A stretch of DNA of 64,000 nucleotides from Flavobacterium cheongpyeongense (GTDB taxonomy: Bacteria > Bacteroidota > Bacteroidia > Flavobacteriales > Flavobacteriaceae), in contig NZ_QJHK01000023.1 of assembly GCF_003202435.1 (NCBI RefSeq), positions 1 to 64,000 of the forward strand. The letters are read 5' to 3'. Positions 8,104 through 17,818 of the stretch are shown here, one piece after another; within the stretch, counting starts at the first letter, position 1; each line of letters opens with the position of its first letter. The notes under the pieces are model-generated. The model was not told the origin of the DNA. It worked only from the letters and a program-made list of their open reading frames with translations, and made no database searches. The position numbers and the translations under genes were made by a program.

Positions 8104-9159
8104 TTATTTGTTTAACTCAAATATAGTATGTTTGATAAATTTTCGGTCGTAGGTGTACAAAATGTGAATTTTTTTGTCTGTAGTCTGGATAATTGCCGGA
8201 TAACTGAATTCGCCTTTTGGCTGGTTTTCCAGATCAAATATTTTTTTCCAGTTTACACCATCTGTTGAATATTCTACATCAAGTATATTTCTTCCATTAA
8301 ACCAGTCTTTTCCCATTTTCAAAGGATTGTTTACCAATAAAAAAGAATCGTCAGACAAGGTCACTGCATCTACTCCTGAGTTGGAATTTACAACATTTAT
8401 GCTATCTGTTTTCTGCCAGCTTTTTCCGCTGTCTTCAGACCAGGATGAAATCAATTTGTTATGTCGGCTTCTGCACAGAATCTGGATTTTTTGATCAGAA
8501 TGCACTAAAAATGCAGGCTGGATTATATCAAAATTTTTCTTGTCGTTGATATTTGTAATCGTCCAGCTGTCATTAGCTTCTGTATAAGTTTCTATAAAAA
8601 CCCTCCATTTATTATCATCAGTACTTTCGGTACTGCTACCGCACAAAATAGTCCCTGGAGTTATTTCAACAGGTTTGTTTCTAATGGGTCCCAAAATCCC
8701 TTTTGGAAGATATTTGGCTTCACTCCAGCTCTTTCCGTCATCTTTAGAAACCATCATGGCACCAAACCATTCTCTCGGATTTTTGCCAACTTTATAAAAC
8801 AAGTATAAATTTTGAGCCTTACTTTTAAATAAAACCGGATTCCAGCAAGGCAGGGTATCGCCTTCTTTAATCAGCGGTTCAATGAGCTTTTTAGGACCAG
8901 ACCATTTATTTTCTTTATAAGATGAAATATAAATACCGACATCTTTGGCTCCTTCATATTTTCCTCCAAACCAGGCAGCCATTAATTGATTTGGGCTAAT
9001 TTCAACCAATGTTGAGGCGTGGCTTGCATTTGTTACGGGATTTGCAGCAACATATTCCTGAGTGCTATTTATCGCCTCAGGATGCTTTTTTAATGACGAG
9101 CAGGAAAAAAAAGCTGCAACTAATAAAAAAGATATTGGATATTTCAATTTTAAGATCAT
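8104..9159 (-). CDS. Sialidase-like (BNR_2) beta-propeller lipoprotein
   Basis: A lipoprotein signal (FFSC, Cys20) is followed by a six-bladed propeller-type sequence. It has three Asp-box motifs: SKDDGKSW, SEDSGKSW and STDGVNW. The N-terminal part (HASTLVEI, AAWFGGKYEG) matches the BNR_2 subgroup often annotated as exo-alpha-sialidase. The FRIP/YRIP arginine motif of classical GH33 sialidases is not evident, so substrate and even catalytic activity are open; it may act on another acidic or deoxy sugar. It heads a three-gene group with the mutarotase and peptidase, separated from susD by a strong terminator. Confidence 0.75.
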   Translation of the reverse strand: MILKLKYPISFLLVAAFFSCSSLKKHPEAINSTQEYVAANPVTNASHASTLVEISPNQLMAAWFGGKYEGAKDVGIYISSYKENKWSGPKKLIEPLIKEGDTLPCWNPVLFKSKAQNLYLFYKVGKNPREWFGAMMVSKDDGKSWSEAKYLPKGILGPIRNKPVEITPGTILCGSSTESTDDNKWRVFIETYTEANDSWTITNINDKKNFDIIQPAFLVHSDQKIQILCRSRHNKLISSWSEDSGKSWQKTDSINVVNSNSGVDAVTLSDDSFLLVNNPLKMGKDWFNGRNILDVEYSTDGVNWKKIFDLENQPKGEFSYPAIIQTTDKKIHILYTYDRKFIKHTIFELNK

Positions 9160-9259
9160 TGTGCATTGTAAATATTAATTATAAAATATTCTGTATTAAA
9201 AACTTAGAACCGTATTTTACTTTTATTATTTGAATTGGCTGTTAAAAACGTGGTATAAA

Positions 9260-9287
9260 ACAAAAGGAGAGTTACCTCTCCTTTTGT
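9260..9287 (-). terminator. Terminator after the first susCD operon
   Basis: Perfect 12-bp inverted repeat ACAAAAGGAGAG / CTCTCCTTTTGT with a 4-base loop at 9272-9275, 43 bases beyond the susD stop on the minus strand and followed by a T-rich stretch. Confidence 0.8.
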
Positions 9288-9330
9288 CATTCAATAAGTA
9301 ACGAATCTCTTTATCTTACTTGTTACATTT

Positions 9331-10902
9331 TTATTTAGTATCCCACCAAAGAGGAGTATTCCCTTTATCAGGGCCACCAAGCGCTGTTACTGCACTATTA
9401 ACTGCATCTAAATTGGTACTATACTCATTAGGTAAATAGGTTATTCGTTTCATTACTCCGTAACCAATTGTTGCATCTAAAGTAGTAAGTAATGGGTATA
9501 ATATATTTGCATCTGTTCTGCGTAAATCAGACCATGCCTCCCATGATTCCGGAAAAAGACCTAGATATTTTTGAATCGCAATTTGCTTTTTTTGTGCAGT
9601 TACAGTTCCTGCCCATGCTACCGGTACATTAACAGGAGGTGTAGGATCTGCATATAAACTTCCAAATACAGGTACGGCACCTGTTGTAGCACCAGCTATA
9701 TAATCATTAATTGCTGTATTATCAGTAACACCCCATTGTTGCAAAGACAAACGAATACCGTCTTCATAAAGAGCTTGGGCTGTTCCAGACATATTCCAGC
9801 CTAATAACACTCCTTCAGAACGGTTAAAATTAGATTCTGAAGCTACCATCACTTCTATATTTTTTGTAACGTTATCTGAAAATGTAGTGGTTTGATTTGT
9901 ACCACTAAAATCTTTGCCTTGCCATGTAATTGCTGATCCAATACCGTTTGGTAAACCAACATATTGATCTTTATAAGCCGAAGTTGCATCACTAACGGGA
10001 GCAAACCAAATTTTCATCCTCGGATCATTATACCCTTTAAGAATACTTTCCATATCAGCAGTCATATAAAACCCCCAATATTTCATAATATCTACAAAAT
10101 TATTGTAAGTATCTTTAGTTACTTTGTAAACTGCACTATCATCATTTGACTGCATAACACCCGCAGCTACAGCAGCCTCTGCCTGTGTTTTTGCCTTTGA
10201 AGCGTCTCTATCTGAAATCCTTAAGGCTAAACGTAATCTCAATGAATTACCAAATTTTCTCCATTTATCAACATTACCACTATATATAGCGTCATAATCT
10301 TTAAATATACCAACAGTAGATTGAGATGTACTACTTAAAGTTGTATTGGCAGCTTCTAAAAGCTTGAAAAAATCAGTATACATTGCTTCCTGAGAATCAT
10401 AAGCTACAGATGCTCCTCCAAGACCAGCCTGAGAGTAAGGAACAGGTCCCCATTCGTCTGTAAATCTATGAAACATATATACTTTCCAAATATCCAAAAT
10501 AGCCTTTGCCTCTGCATTACCTTCAGAAGCTTTATAACTATTTAATAAAGAAGGAACTGCAAGAGTATAAAATCTCAACCAGCCTCTACTTCTCCATCCA
10601 TCATTAATCCCGTTGGCATCAGTAGCTGCTGCCCATCCAGGCGACATATAGTGGGCAAATGTCATAGAATGTAATGCAGTTGCGAGTCCATATGTCCCAT
10701 AATCATCATCTGGAAGACTCCATGAAGCATTACCTGTACCTTTATATAAGGCATTAGCAAAAGCAGGTCCTGCCAATGTTGCATCTAACTGATCAGATGT
10801 AAGTGTATTTGGATTTGTATTGGTTTCATCAAAATCCGAAGTACATCCTGTTACTTGAAACAGAAAAACGATTGCAAAAAATTTGATTATATTATTTTTC
10901 AT
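9331..10902 (-). CDS. SusD/RagB-family outer-membrane lipoprotein (glycan binding)
   Basis: This is a 523-residue SusD-like_2 protein that would form the lid of the SusC transporter and bind glycan at the cell surface. It has a lipobox ending at Cys20 (FQVTGC), a DETNTNPN segment typical of the subfamily, TPR-like helices (WKVYMFHRFTDEWGPVPYSQ) and the usual C-terminal WEAWSDLRRT signature. It starts 11 bases after its susC partner and is followed by a terminator, so the two form an operon. Ligand specificity cannot be read from the sequence; the locus suggests N-glycans or glycopeptides. Confidence 0.93.
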   Translation of the reverse strand: MKNNIIKFFAIVFLFQVTGCTSDFDETNTNPNTLTSDQLDATLAGPAFANALYKGTGNASWSLPDDDYGTYGLATALHSMTFAHYMSPGWAAATDANGINDGWRSRGWLRFYTLAVPSLLNSYKASEGNAEAKAILDIWKVYMFHRFTDEWGPVPYSQAGLGGASVAYDSQEAMYTDFFKLLEAANTTLSSTSQSTVGIFKDYDAIYSGNVDKWRKFGNSLRLRLALRISDRDASKAKTQAEAAVAAGVMQSNDDSAVYKVTKDTYNNFVDIMKYWGFYMTADMESILKGYNDPRMKIWFAPVSDATSAYKDQYVGLPNGIGSAITWQGKDFSGTNQTTTFSDNVTKNIEVMVASESNFNRSEGVLLGWNMSGTAQALYEDGIRLSLQQWGVTDNTAINDYIAGATTGAVPVFGSLYADPTPPVNVPVAWAGTVTAQKKQIAIQKYLGLFPESWEAWSDLRRTDANILYPLLTTLDATIGYGVMKRITYLPNEYSTNLDAVNSAVTALGGPDKGNTPLWWDTK

Positions 10903-10913
10903 GTTTTATTTTT

Positions 10914-13900
10914 TTAAAAGTTGAGTTTCGCATTAAATCCAAAATCTCTGGTAGTTGGAATATTGTAAGATTCGATCCCTTGAAGGTTTCCAACACTTAC
11001 ACCTTGTTCAGGATCAAAGTATTTCGCTTTATTCACAAAGAAAAACAGGTTTCGCCCAACAATAGACAAATCAACACTGGTAAAAGGAGAATTTGTTAAT
11101 AATTTACTTGGTAGTGAGTATCCCAAAACTACTTCTCTTAATCTGATATTTGTGGCATCATAAACAAAGTCCTCAGCTGATTGTGGATCTCTGCTTGCTA
11201 CTTGTGACCAATAATTTTCAGCAGTAATTGATGTTGTATTTGGCGAATAAGTACCATTACCGTTATCAACAACTCCATTAACTACAAAACCATCTCTTCC
11301 GTTTAGTGTAATATCACTTACACCAGCACCAGCCATTCTTGCCTGAGAATATGAAATTACATTACCACCAATGCGAAAATCTACAAGAAAACTTAGACTA
11401 AAATCTTTGTATTTAAATTTATTTTGTAAACCTGCAGTCCAGTCTGGATTAAAATTACCAGCAAGAACACTAAATCCTGAAGTAAACAACGGCAAACCTG
11501 TTGTAGCATTCACAATAACTTGCCCATTATCATTACGTTGGAAACCACGAATATACAAGTCACCATAATCCCCTCCTTTTTTAACAATGGTTTGTGCTAA
11601 TCTTTCATAGCCTGTAGCAAGATTTAGCTCATTACGACCTTCAAAAATACTTAAAACCTTAGTTCTGTAAGTGGCAAAGTTAGCAGTTGCATCCCATGAA
11701 AAGTTACTATCATCAAAAATATTTGCATTCAAAACCATCTCAAAACCTCTGTTTTGAATTTCTCCACCATTAACTACTTGCTTAGAATAACCTGATGATT
11801 CAGGAACATTTATAGTAAATATCTGGTCTTTAGTATTTGTTTGAAACCAGGTAAAATCAAAACCAATTTTATTATTGAAAAGACGTGTATTCAAACCAAA
11901 TTCCTGTGAAGAAGAAATTTCTGGTTTAAGATTAGGATTGTTAAGTAACGTAGAAGATTGTACTACCCCACCGTTAAAACCATAATAAGTAAGCTGATTA
12001 GCTAAAAGATATGGGTTTGTATCATTTCCTACCTGTGCATAAGATCCTCTTACTTTTAAGAAGGAAAGCACATCAGATTTAATATCAAAAATATCAGAAA
12101 GAATACCTGTTAAACCTACAGAAGGATAAAAGAAAGACCTGTTATTTGCAGGCAAAGCAGATGACCAGTCATTACGCGCAGTAACATCTAAATATAAATA
12201 ATCTTTATAAGAAAGTTGAGATGAACCATATAATGAATTGATTTTCTTTTCACTATAATCAGGTGTAACAGTAGTAGTCTGAAGGTTTGTTAATGCAAAA
12301 TAGTTTCTTCTGCTCAAAGTGCCTCCACTGCTTAATCCATCTCGTTTTTGAACTAAAGCATTACCTCCCGCATTAACATTTAGTCTAAAATCTCCAAATT
12401 GTTTTTTATAAGACAAAAGGAAGTCAGAGTTTAATTCTATATTTTCCGAAATTGATTCAGAATAGCTACCAAAATCCTGATTAAGTATTGAAACTGCTGC
12501 ATAACGGGCAACTTTAGCTTTATTTGTAGCCTGATCAATACCAGTTCTTACCATTAAACTTAAATCACTAGTAAGATCATAAGTCAATGACGTAAAAGCA
12601 ATAATCCTGTTTCTCTCGTCTGCTCTTAAATTTCTTTTAGCAAGCCAGAACGGATTGGATCCAAGTGTACTTAATACATCTCCATTTATATAATTATATT
12701 GTATTTGACCTGCATCATCAATATATTCGAAATCTTTATATTGATTGTAAGGTAAATTTCTTGGCATAGTATAAAGTGCTTCGCCAATTGATCCTTCACC
12801 TGCACCTACAGCATTTTCAATTTTTTGATTAATATAATTTACTTTGGCATCTAATTTAAACTTATCAGTCAAAGCACTCGTTAAACGTAAATTGAAATTA
12901 TGTCTATTTAAATCATTTCCTACTATGATTCCTTTTGCATTAGTATTTGTATAAGAAAAATAACCCTGAGTTTTTTCATTCCCCATTGATGCTGTAAGGT
13001 TTTTTGATAAACTGTAACCTGTCTTAAAAAAATCTGTAGCATTATTTTGCTGTGGTGTAAATGCATAAGTAGCAGGTCCGGCATAATCAGGATTAGCCAC
13101 AAGCTGCCATGCCGCAACTTGCTGACCTTCCATTTTAGGCCCCCAGCTGGTTACAGAAGCTGCATTATAAACACCTGCACTTCCTTGACCATATACATTT
13201 TGCTGGTTTAATAAATTATAGGCAGAAGAAGCCATAAAGTTTGAAGATACAGAAATACGAGCTTTTCCATTGGTAGATCCTTTTTTAGTAGTAATAACAA
13301 TAACACCATTGCTTGCACGTGAACCGTATAATGCAGCAGCAGACGGTCCTTTCAATACGGTCATAGATTCAATATCCTCCGGATTAATATTTGAAATACC
13401 ATCAAAACTGGTTGTCCCCCCAATATCAGTAGAAGGAGAAGAAACCGTATTATCCATAGGAATACCATCAATTACAAATAGCGGCTGGTTATTTCCTGTA
13501 AGCGATCTGTTACCTCTAAGTGTAATCCTAGAAGAACTTCCAACACCAGTACCAGTAGTAGAGAAATTAAGACCTGCTACTTTACCTGAAAGTGAATTGG
13601 CAACGTTAAGTGATCTGGCCTCTGAAAGTTCTTTTGTAGAAATTGTCTGTGCAGAATACGTTAAAGCCTTCCTTTCTTTCTTTATACCTAAAGCAGTTAC
13701 AACCACCTCTGCTAATTGCTGGTTATTCGCACTTAAAGTTACATTAATTGTAGTTGATCCTGAAACTGAAATTTCTTTAGTAGCACTACCTACATACGTA
13801 AATACCAAAATTGCTGATTGATTAGGAACACTAATACTGTATTTCCCATCAAAATCTGATGATGTACTAGTTCTGGTTCCTTTAACATTCACATTTGCTC

Positions 13901-14021
13901 CTGGTATTGGCATTCCGCCTGCGTCTGTGATTGTTCCTTTTACTGTCACTGTTTGAGCCTGAAGATTCTGAAAACCAAACAGGAAAAACAAGAACAGTAA
14001 TTTTAGTACGTTTTGATTCAT
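10914..14021 (-). CDS. SusC/RagA-family TonB-dependent outer-membrane transporter (first copy)
   Basis: The 1035-residue protein has a signal peptide ending near LQAQ and a carboxypeptidase D-like regulatory domain (about 25-100). A TonB-box-like EVVVTALG (105-112), a plug domain with GNNQPLFVIDGIPM and a beta-barrel ending in an aromatic residue (FNAKLNF) follow. It should import oligosaccharides across the outer membrane together with SusD. The first ~115 residues are nearly identical to the second SusC at 17819-21163, but the barrels differ strongly. A promoter with the shared regulatory element lies 30-80 bases upstream. Confidence 0.95.
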   Translation of the reverse strand: MNQNVLKLLFLFFLFGFQNLQAQTVTVKGTITDAGGMPIPGANVNVKGTRTSTSSDFDGKYSISVPNQSAILVFTYVGSATKEISVSGSTTINVTLSANNQQLAEVVVTALGIKKERKALTYSAQTISTKELSEARSLNVANSLSGKVAGLNFSTTGTGVGSSSRITLRGNRSLTGNNQPLFVIDGIPMDNTVSSPSTDIGGTTSFDGISNINPEDIESMTVLKGPSAAALYGSRASNGVIVITTKKGSTNGKARISVSSNFMASSAYNLLNQQNVYGQGSAGVYNAASVTSWGPKMEGQQVAAWQLVANPDYAGPATYAFTPQQNNATDFFKTGYSLSKNLTASMGNEKTQGYFSYTNTNAKGIIVGNDLNRHNFNLRLTSALTDKFKLDAKVNYINQKIENAVGAGEGSIGEALYTMPRNLPYNQYKDFEYIDDAGQIQYNYINGDVLSTLGSNPFWLAKRNLRADERNRIIAFTSLTYDLTSDLSLMVRTGIDQATNKAKVARYAAVSILNQDFGSYSESISENIELNSDFLLSYKKQFGDFRLNVNAGGNALVQKRDGLSSGGTLSRRNYFALTNLQTTTVTPDYSEKKINSLYGSSQLSYKDYLYLDVTARNDWSSALPANNRSFFYPSVGLTGILSDIFDIKSDVLSFLKVRGSYAQVGNDTNPYLLANQLTYYGFNGGVVQSSTLLNNPNLKPEISSSQEFGLNTRLFNNKIGFDFTWFQTNTKDQIFTINVPESSGYSKQVVNGGEIQNRGFEMVLNANIFDDSNFSWDATANFATYRTKVLSIFEGRNELNLATGYERLAQTIVKKGGDYGDLYIRGFQRNDNGQVIVNATTGLPLFTSGFSVLAGNFNPDWTAGLQNKFKYKDFSLSFLVDFRIGGNVISYSQARMAGAGVSDITLNGRDGFVVNGVVDNGNGTYSPNTTSITAENYWSQVASRDPQSAEDFVYDATNIRLREVVLGYSLPSKLLTNSPFTSVDLSIVGRNLFFFVNKAKYFDPEQGVSVGNLQGIESYNIPTTRDFGFNAKLNF

Positions 14022-14121
14022 AGTTTAATTGTTTTTGAGTTAATAACATGTTAAATTTAAGAATCGGTTTTGTTAACTAAATGATTATTTCGACAAATAA
14101 CATCTTTCAAAAGGTGTTGGG
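13921..14121. repeat. Leader/N-terminal repeat shared with 21063-21263
   Basis: The start of susC, its leader and its promoter are almost base-for-base the same as at the second susC, for example the shared stretches around GTTAATAACATGTTAAATTT and ATTATTTCGACAAAT. Similarity fades upstream of 14121 and within the coding region after about codon 115. Confidence 0.8.
14051..14101 (-). promoter_or_regulatory. Regulated promoter of the first susCD operon (shared element plus -7 box)
   Basis: In the direction of transcription the element GTTATTTGTCGAA (14089-14101) is followed after 28 bases by TTAAATTTAA (14051-14060), 29 bases before the ATG. Four other promoters of the locus have the same arrangement. 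A wider inverted repeat AACATCTTTC/AAAAGGTGTT overlaps the upstream side (14099-14118). Confidence 0.65.
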
Positions 14122-14362
14122 TAAAATTTTACTCAGAACCCTTTATTTTACTATTAAAATCCCTACTTTTTAAGTGATATACATTATAAAGCCCTGCTAT
14201 TTATTAAATTGATAACAGAATTCGAATCCATACATCTAAAAGACTAAATATTTTTCGATTTTACATTAATAATGACCTAATATAGCACTTTAAATTTTAC
14301 TTTTTTGTGAATCTGCAGAATTCCTCCAGCTATGAGTTCAAAGTCATATTATAAAAATATTT
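14122..14362. other. Intergenic stretch without a gene
   Basis: The gap between susC and the PNGase gene spans 14022-14362. Its right half is AT-rich and has no open frame of note, no clear terminator for the PNGase gene and no RNA gene that I can recognise. The left part holds the promoter described separately. Confidence 0.5.
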
Positions 14363-16063
14363 TTATTCAACATTCAAATTAGTCAATTGCCCTACCAGAA
14401 CTCCTGAAACATTCCAATGGTTTGTACTGGGACCTTCATTGGGACCTTGTTCTATGACTACCTCGATTACATGATTACCTTTTGGTAATTTATTTAGTGA
14501 AATAATATAAGGAATAGTTAAGGTTCCGGGACACCAATTTGACCGGCTTAAATCACTGGAAGATAAACCATCGGCAAAATTACCCGAAGCAGGATTAGAT
14601 AATCGATATGTACCACAATCTGTTCGCCATGGAATACTTTTAAAAACTTCCTGACCATCAACAAATATTTTATTCATTCTTGGTACAAACTCATCCCCTT
14701 TTTCCCATCCGCCATGACCTGTAGTGGTATATAAAAGCTGCAGGTTTTGTACCTCCTCTTTTATTTCAAAATTCACTTTCAAAGTATCATTAGCAAAAAG
14801 ACCTCCATAATTCTGACCAGACATTTCCATTGTGTTGACTGTCGAAAATAAAGGGTTTATGTACTTTTTTGTATTTGGTTTGTTCTCATTATTCATTAAT
14901 GGATAGGCATCAAGTTCAAGACTTATTATATGCCCGCCAACATCATAATTACCAATAAAAACACCAATCCAGATTTCGTCTTCGTCAGTAGGAATAAGAG
15001 AACTTACATCTTCTTTATAAACAACTTCTTTTGCCCAGTTATAATTGTTTATTTTTCGTTTATCATTAAAATAATGAACTCCAAATGGTGTAAAAAACCT
15101 AAGTATTTCGATTGCCGGCGTATAGTCTTTTTCTTTTTTAATTCCCTGATATTTGTTTTTTTTATTATCTGAATAAATTGGTAGTTTATCTAATCCATGT
15201 AAATAAGCATCTAATAACGTAGTACTATTTTCCTCTTTTTTTGCAGGAATAATGAATACTGAACCAGTTCTGTCATACGCATCCCCATTTGAGCTGCAGG
15301 TAAGTTTTGCAAAAATGGCATTACTGTTTTTTAATTCCGGAGTAATTTTTATTTTTTTGAGTACTACGCTCCCTTTAGAAAAATGATAAACCTTGTCTGC
15401 AATAAGGTCTTTTTCATTTGGAATTGCAGTATCAGGATTAAAGTTTAAATTTTCATTCTCAAAAACAGGCAATTTAGTATATCTGGAATTAATGATTATC
15501 TCTTCAAATTCTGACTTATCCACTAATACTGCCTTGTCATCATAATTAAGAAGTGGCTCATAATTTTTGAGTTTAGTGATAGAATTAGCTGTCAAAGTCT
15601 GGTTTCCATTATAAACCATTTGCAGTACCAGTGCATTTTTACTGGGTAAATAATTACTATTTGGAGTTCCTTTTACTGCGGTCTTTTCGGTATACCAGAC
15701 ATCAATTCTATTTGAAAAATACGAAAAAGAAACGTGCTGACAATTATATCCTAGTATGACACGGGTATCATTTTCTTTTTTAGGAACAGGCAAACTGTCA
15801 AATGGAATTATTTTTTTGAAAATAGTATTTCCATTCTTAATGGTGCTAATGTTACACTTGTTTTTTAAATCGATGTATTGCTGTATTTTATCCGTTGGTT
15901 TTGATAAAAAAACTATTTGATTATAGACATAGATTGAAATACGCCCGTCTGATTTTTTTTCGTTTTGAAATTTATCATATTCGATTTTATATACTTCTGA
16001 TTTGGTTTGGGCAAGCAGTTGTAATGAAAAAAACAACAATAGGAGACTATAAACATTTCTCAT
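14363..16063 (-). CDS. Peptide-N-glycosidase F (PNGase F type II-like), secreted
   Basis: The enzyme releases whole N-glycans from asparagine of glycoproteins. The C-terminal half carries the PNGase F signature TTGHGGWEKGDEFVPR, then FKSIPWRTDCGTYR, NPASGNF, SSDLSRSNWCPGT and WNVSGVLVG, matching the two-domain jelly-roll amidase. The N-terminal ~200 residues form an extra domain. It resembles the GLPGLI family (LGYNCQ, DVWYTEK) and the bowl-like domain of Elizabethkingia PNGase F-II, members of which are reported to accept core alpha-1,3-fucosylated glycans. The signal peptide ends near LLAQ; 566 residues suits the two-part form. It stands alone between the two susCD operons. Confidence 0.92.
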   Translation of the reverse strand: MRNVYSLLLLFFSLQLLAQTKSEVYKIEYDKFQNEKKSDGRISIYVYNQIVFLSKPTDKIQQYIDLKNKCNISTIKNGNTIFKKIIPFDSLPVPKKENDTRVILGYNCQHVSFSYFSNRIDVWYTEKTAVKGTPNSNYLPSKNALVLQMVYNGNQTLTANSITKLKNYEPLLNYDDKAVLVDKSEFEEIIINSRYTKLPVFENENLNFNPDTAIPNEKDLIADKVYHFSKGSVVLKKIKITPELKNSNAIFAKLTCSSNGDAYDRTGSVFIIPAKKEENSTTLLDAYLHGLDKLPIYSDNKKNKYQGIKKEKDYTPAIEILRFFTPFGVHYFNDKRKINNYNWAKEVVYKEDVSSLIPTDEDEIWIGVFIGNYDVGGHIISLELDAYPLMNNENKPNTKKYINPLFSTVNTMEMSGQNYGGLFANDTLKVNFEIKEEVQNLQLLYTTTGHGGWEKGDEFVPRMNKIFVDGQEVFKSIPWRTDCGTYRLSNPASGNFADGLSSSDLSRSNWCPGTLTIPYIISLNKLPKGNHVIEVVIEQGPNEGPSTNHWNVSGVLVGQLTNLNVE

Positions 16064-16125
16064 GTATTTACAAATAATTTATTTCTGTTCTAAAAAAAAA
16101 TTAAACTGGAAGAATCTTTAAAAAA

Positions 16126-16153
16126 CAGAGGTAAGAAATGCATCTTACCTCTG
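16126..16153 (-). terminator. Terminator after the second susCD operon
   Basis: Perfect 11-bp inverted repeat CAGAGGTAAGA / TCTTACCTCTG with loop 16137-16142, followed on the minus strand by a run of six Ts (16120-16125). Confidence 0.9.
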
Positions 16154-16204
16154 ATTAAACCAATAAAAATATACACTTTAATGGTACTTTTTAATTGTTG
16201 ATTG

Positions 16205-17785
16205 TTACTTTGTATCCCAGAATATTTTGGTGCTTAAGTTATCACTTGCTTTAACAGCATTATAATTATTGGCATTATAAACACTCTCTGAATTTGGATA
16301 TGTCCAACGAGTTGGCGGTGTTTTCCTTACAGTACTTGTTTCATCTTCACGAAATGTTAAAACAGGAAGTTTTAATCTTCTTTGTTCAGCCCAGGATTCA
16401 TCAGGCTGCATAATATTATAATGAATATACTTTTGAAAAGCAATCAACTCCAATTGCTCAGCAGGTGTCGCAACTCCCGCAAAGTTGATGGCAGCAATGT
16501 AATCATCAATTTCAGCCGTTGTAGGTTCTGTGGTTGGTTTCCAGGTAAGAACATCTGCTTTATCACCCAACCTTACATAATATTCAATGGATTGTCTGAT
16601 AGCTTTCTCAAAATGAGTTTGAGCTGTAGTACCATTTCCATTTCTTGAATAGTACTCCGCAAGAATCAGGTTTACTTCAGCAGCATTAATCAATGTTCCT
16701 GGTAACCATTTATTTCTACTGATTACAGAACGATTATAGATTGCAATCTTACCATCATTTATTAATTCAGTTTGGTCTGATGAAGCTAACGCTGGATCAA
16801 GTCCTACATAAACACCTGACTCAAAACTAGCTGACTCAAACAACCAAGGCTTTCGGGGGTCAAGATTCGTATTCATGTGATCAATCATCGCTTTTGGGGC
16901 AAAGTTATTATTAAATCCTGCTGTCTCTAAAGCATCCATAAAACCTGAACTATTCAGTCCTGTATCAGAATTTTGATTATAGACTCTGAATGCAATATTT
17001 TCTGAATTTTCATCAACTATTTTTCCTTCAGCAATAATCGCAGCTATTTCGGTATTTGCCCTTGCTGCAAAAGCAGGAACGGCAGAAACTCTGTTCAATA
17101 ATTTCAAACGCAAAGAATTACAATAATTTCTCCACATTACCAAATCTCCCTTATTGATTAAGTCTTGCTTTTTGAAATCAAGATCTACAGCAGACGACAA
17201 TGTAATTGTATTCAATTCTGTAGAAAAAACCTTCAATTGATCCAACATCATGGTATAAAGCTCAGTCTGATTATCATACTTCGCCAATGCAAGAACATAA
17301 TTACCGCCTGTTAAACTGATTTTACCTGCTTCAGAGAAAGGAATATCGCCAAAGTTATCAATCATTTTTGATGTATGATCGAATAAATAAATAGTTGAAG
17401 CAATAGTAAAAATCCTGTTATCAGCCTGCTCTGCTGGTGGTAATGAAGCCATCACCTTCTCCAACTCTCTATATTGAGCCATAAATTTATAATATCGATC
17501 CCATCTATTTTCAACAGCTGCCCCCGGTACATAACGACCAATGTCATTATAAATTCCATGTCCTTGAGTATAACTTAAAGAAGTTGTTCTTAAAACGGTA
17601 AAATAATTCCAATATGCCGGAATTACATCCTCATAATTGATCTTCATGAAACCGGCAAACTGCTTTGGAACAGTTGTTGTTTTCACAGTAGAAGGATCTC
17701 TATAAGCATCGCCAAACTCGTCTTGCGAACAAGAGCCAAAGAAAACAGCTATACTTGCCAGTGATATATATAATAATTTTTTCAT
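16205..17785 (-). CDS. SusD/RagB-family outer-membrane lipoprotein (second copy)
   Basis: The 526-residue SusD-like_2 protein has a lipobox ending at Cys19 (VFFGSC). TPR-like helices are recognisable (DHTSKMIDNFGDIPFSEAG), as is the conserved C-terminal DESWAEQRRLKLP block. It starts 33 bases behind the second susC and is closed off by a perfect terminator. It is only distantly similar to the other SusD of the locus, so the two pairs probably capture different glycans or glycopeptides. Confidence 0.93.
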   Translation of the reverse strand: MKKLLYISLASIAVFFGSCSQDEFGDAYRDPSTVKTTTVPKQFAGFMKINYEDVIPAYWNYFTVLRTTSLSYTQGHGIYNDIGRYVPGAAVENRWDRYYKFMAQYRELEKVMASLPPAEQADNRIFTIASTIYLFDHTSKMIDNFGDIPFSEAGKISLTGGNYVLALAKYDNQTELYTMMLDQLKVFSTELNTITLSSAVDLDFKKQDLINKGDLVMWRNYCNSLRLKLLNRVSAVPAFAARANTEIAAIIAEGKIVDENSENIAFRVYNQNSDTGLNSSGFMDALETAGFNNNFAPKAMIDHMNTNLDPRKPWLFESASFESGVYVGLDPALASSDQTELINDGKIAIYNRSVISRNKWLPGTLINAAEVNLILAEYYSRNGNGTTAQTHFEKAIRQSIEYYVRLGDKADVLTWKPTTEPTTAEIDDYIAAINFAGVATPAEQLELIAFQKYIHYNIMQPDESWAEQRRLKLPVLTFREDETSTVRKTPPTRWTYPNSESVYNANNYNAVKASDNLSTKIFWDTK

Positions 17786-17818
17786 TTTACTTTTTGTTTA
17801 AAATTATGCTTTATCAAA

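Noticed and set aside
13270..13821. 183-codon plus-strand open frame inside the first susC
   Set aside because: Antisense shadow of the conserved N-terminal/plug region; a similar shadow occurs at the second susC.
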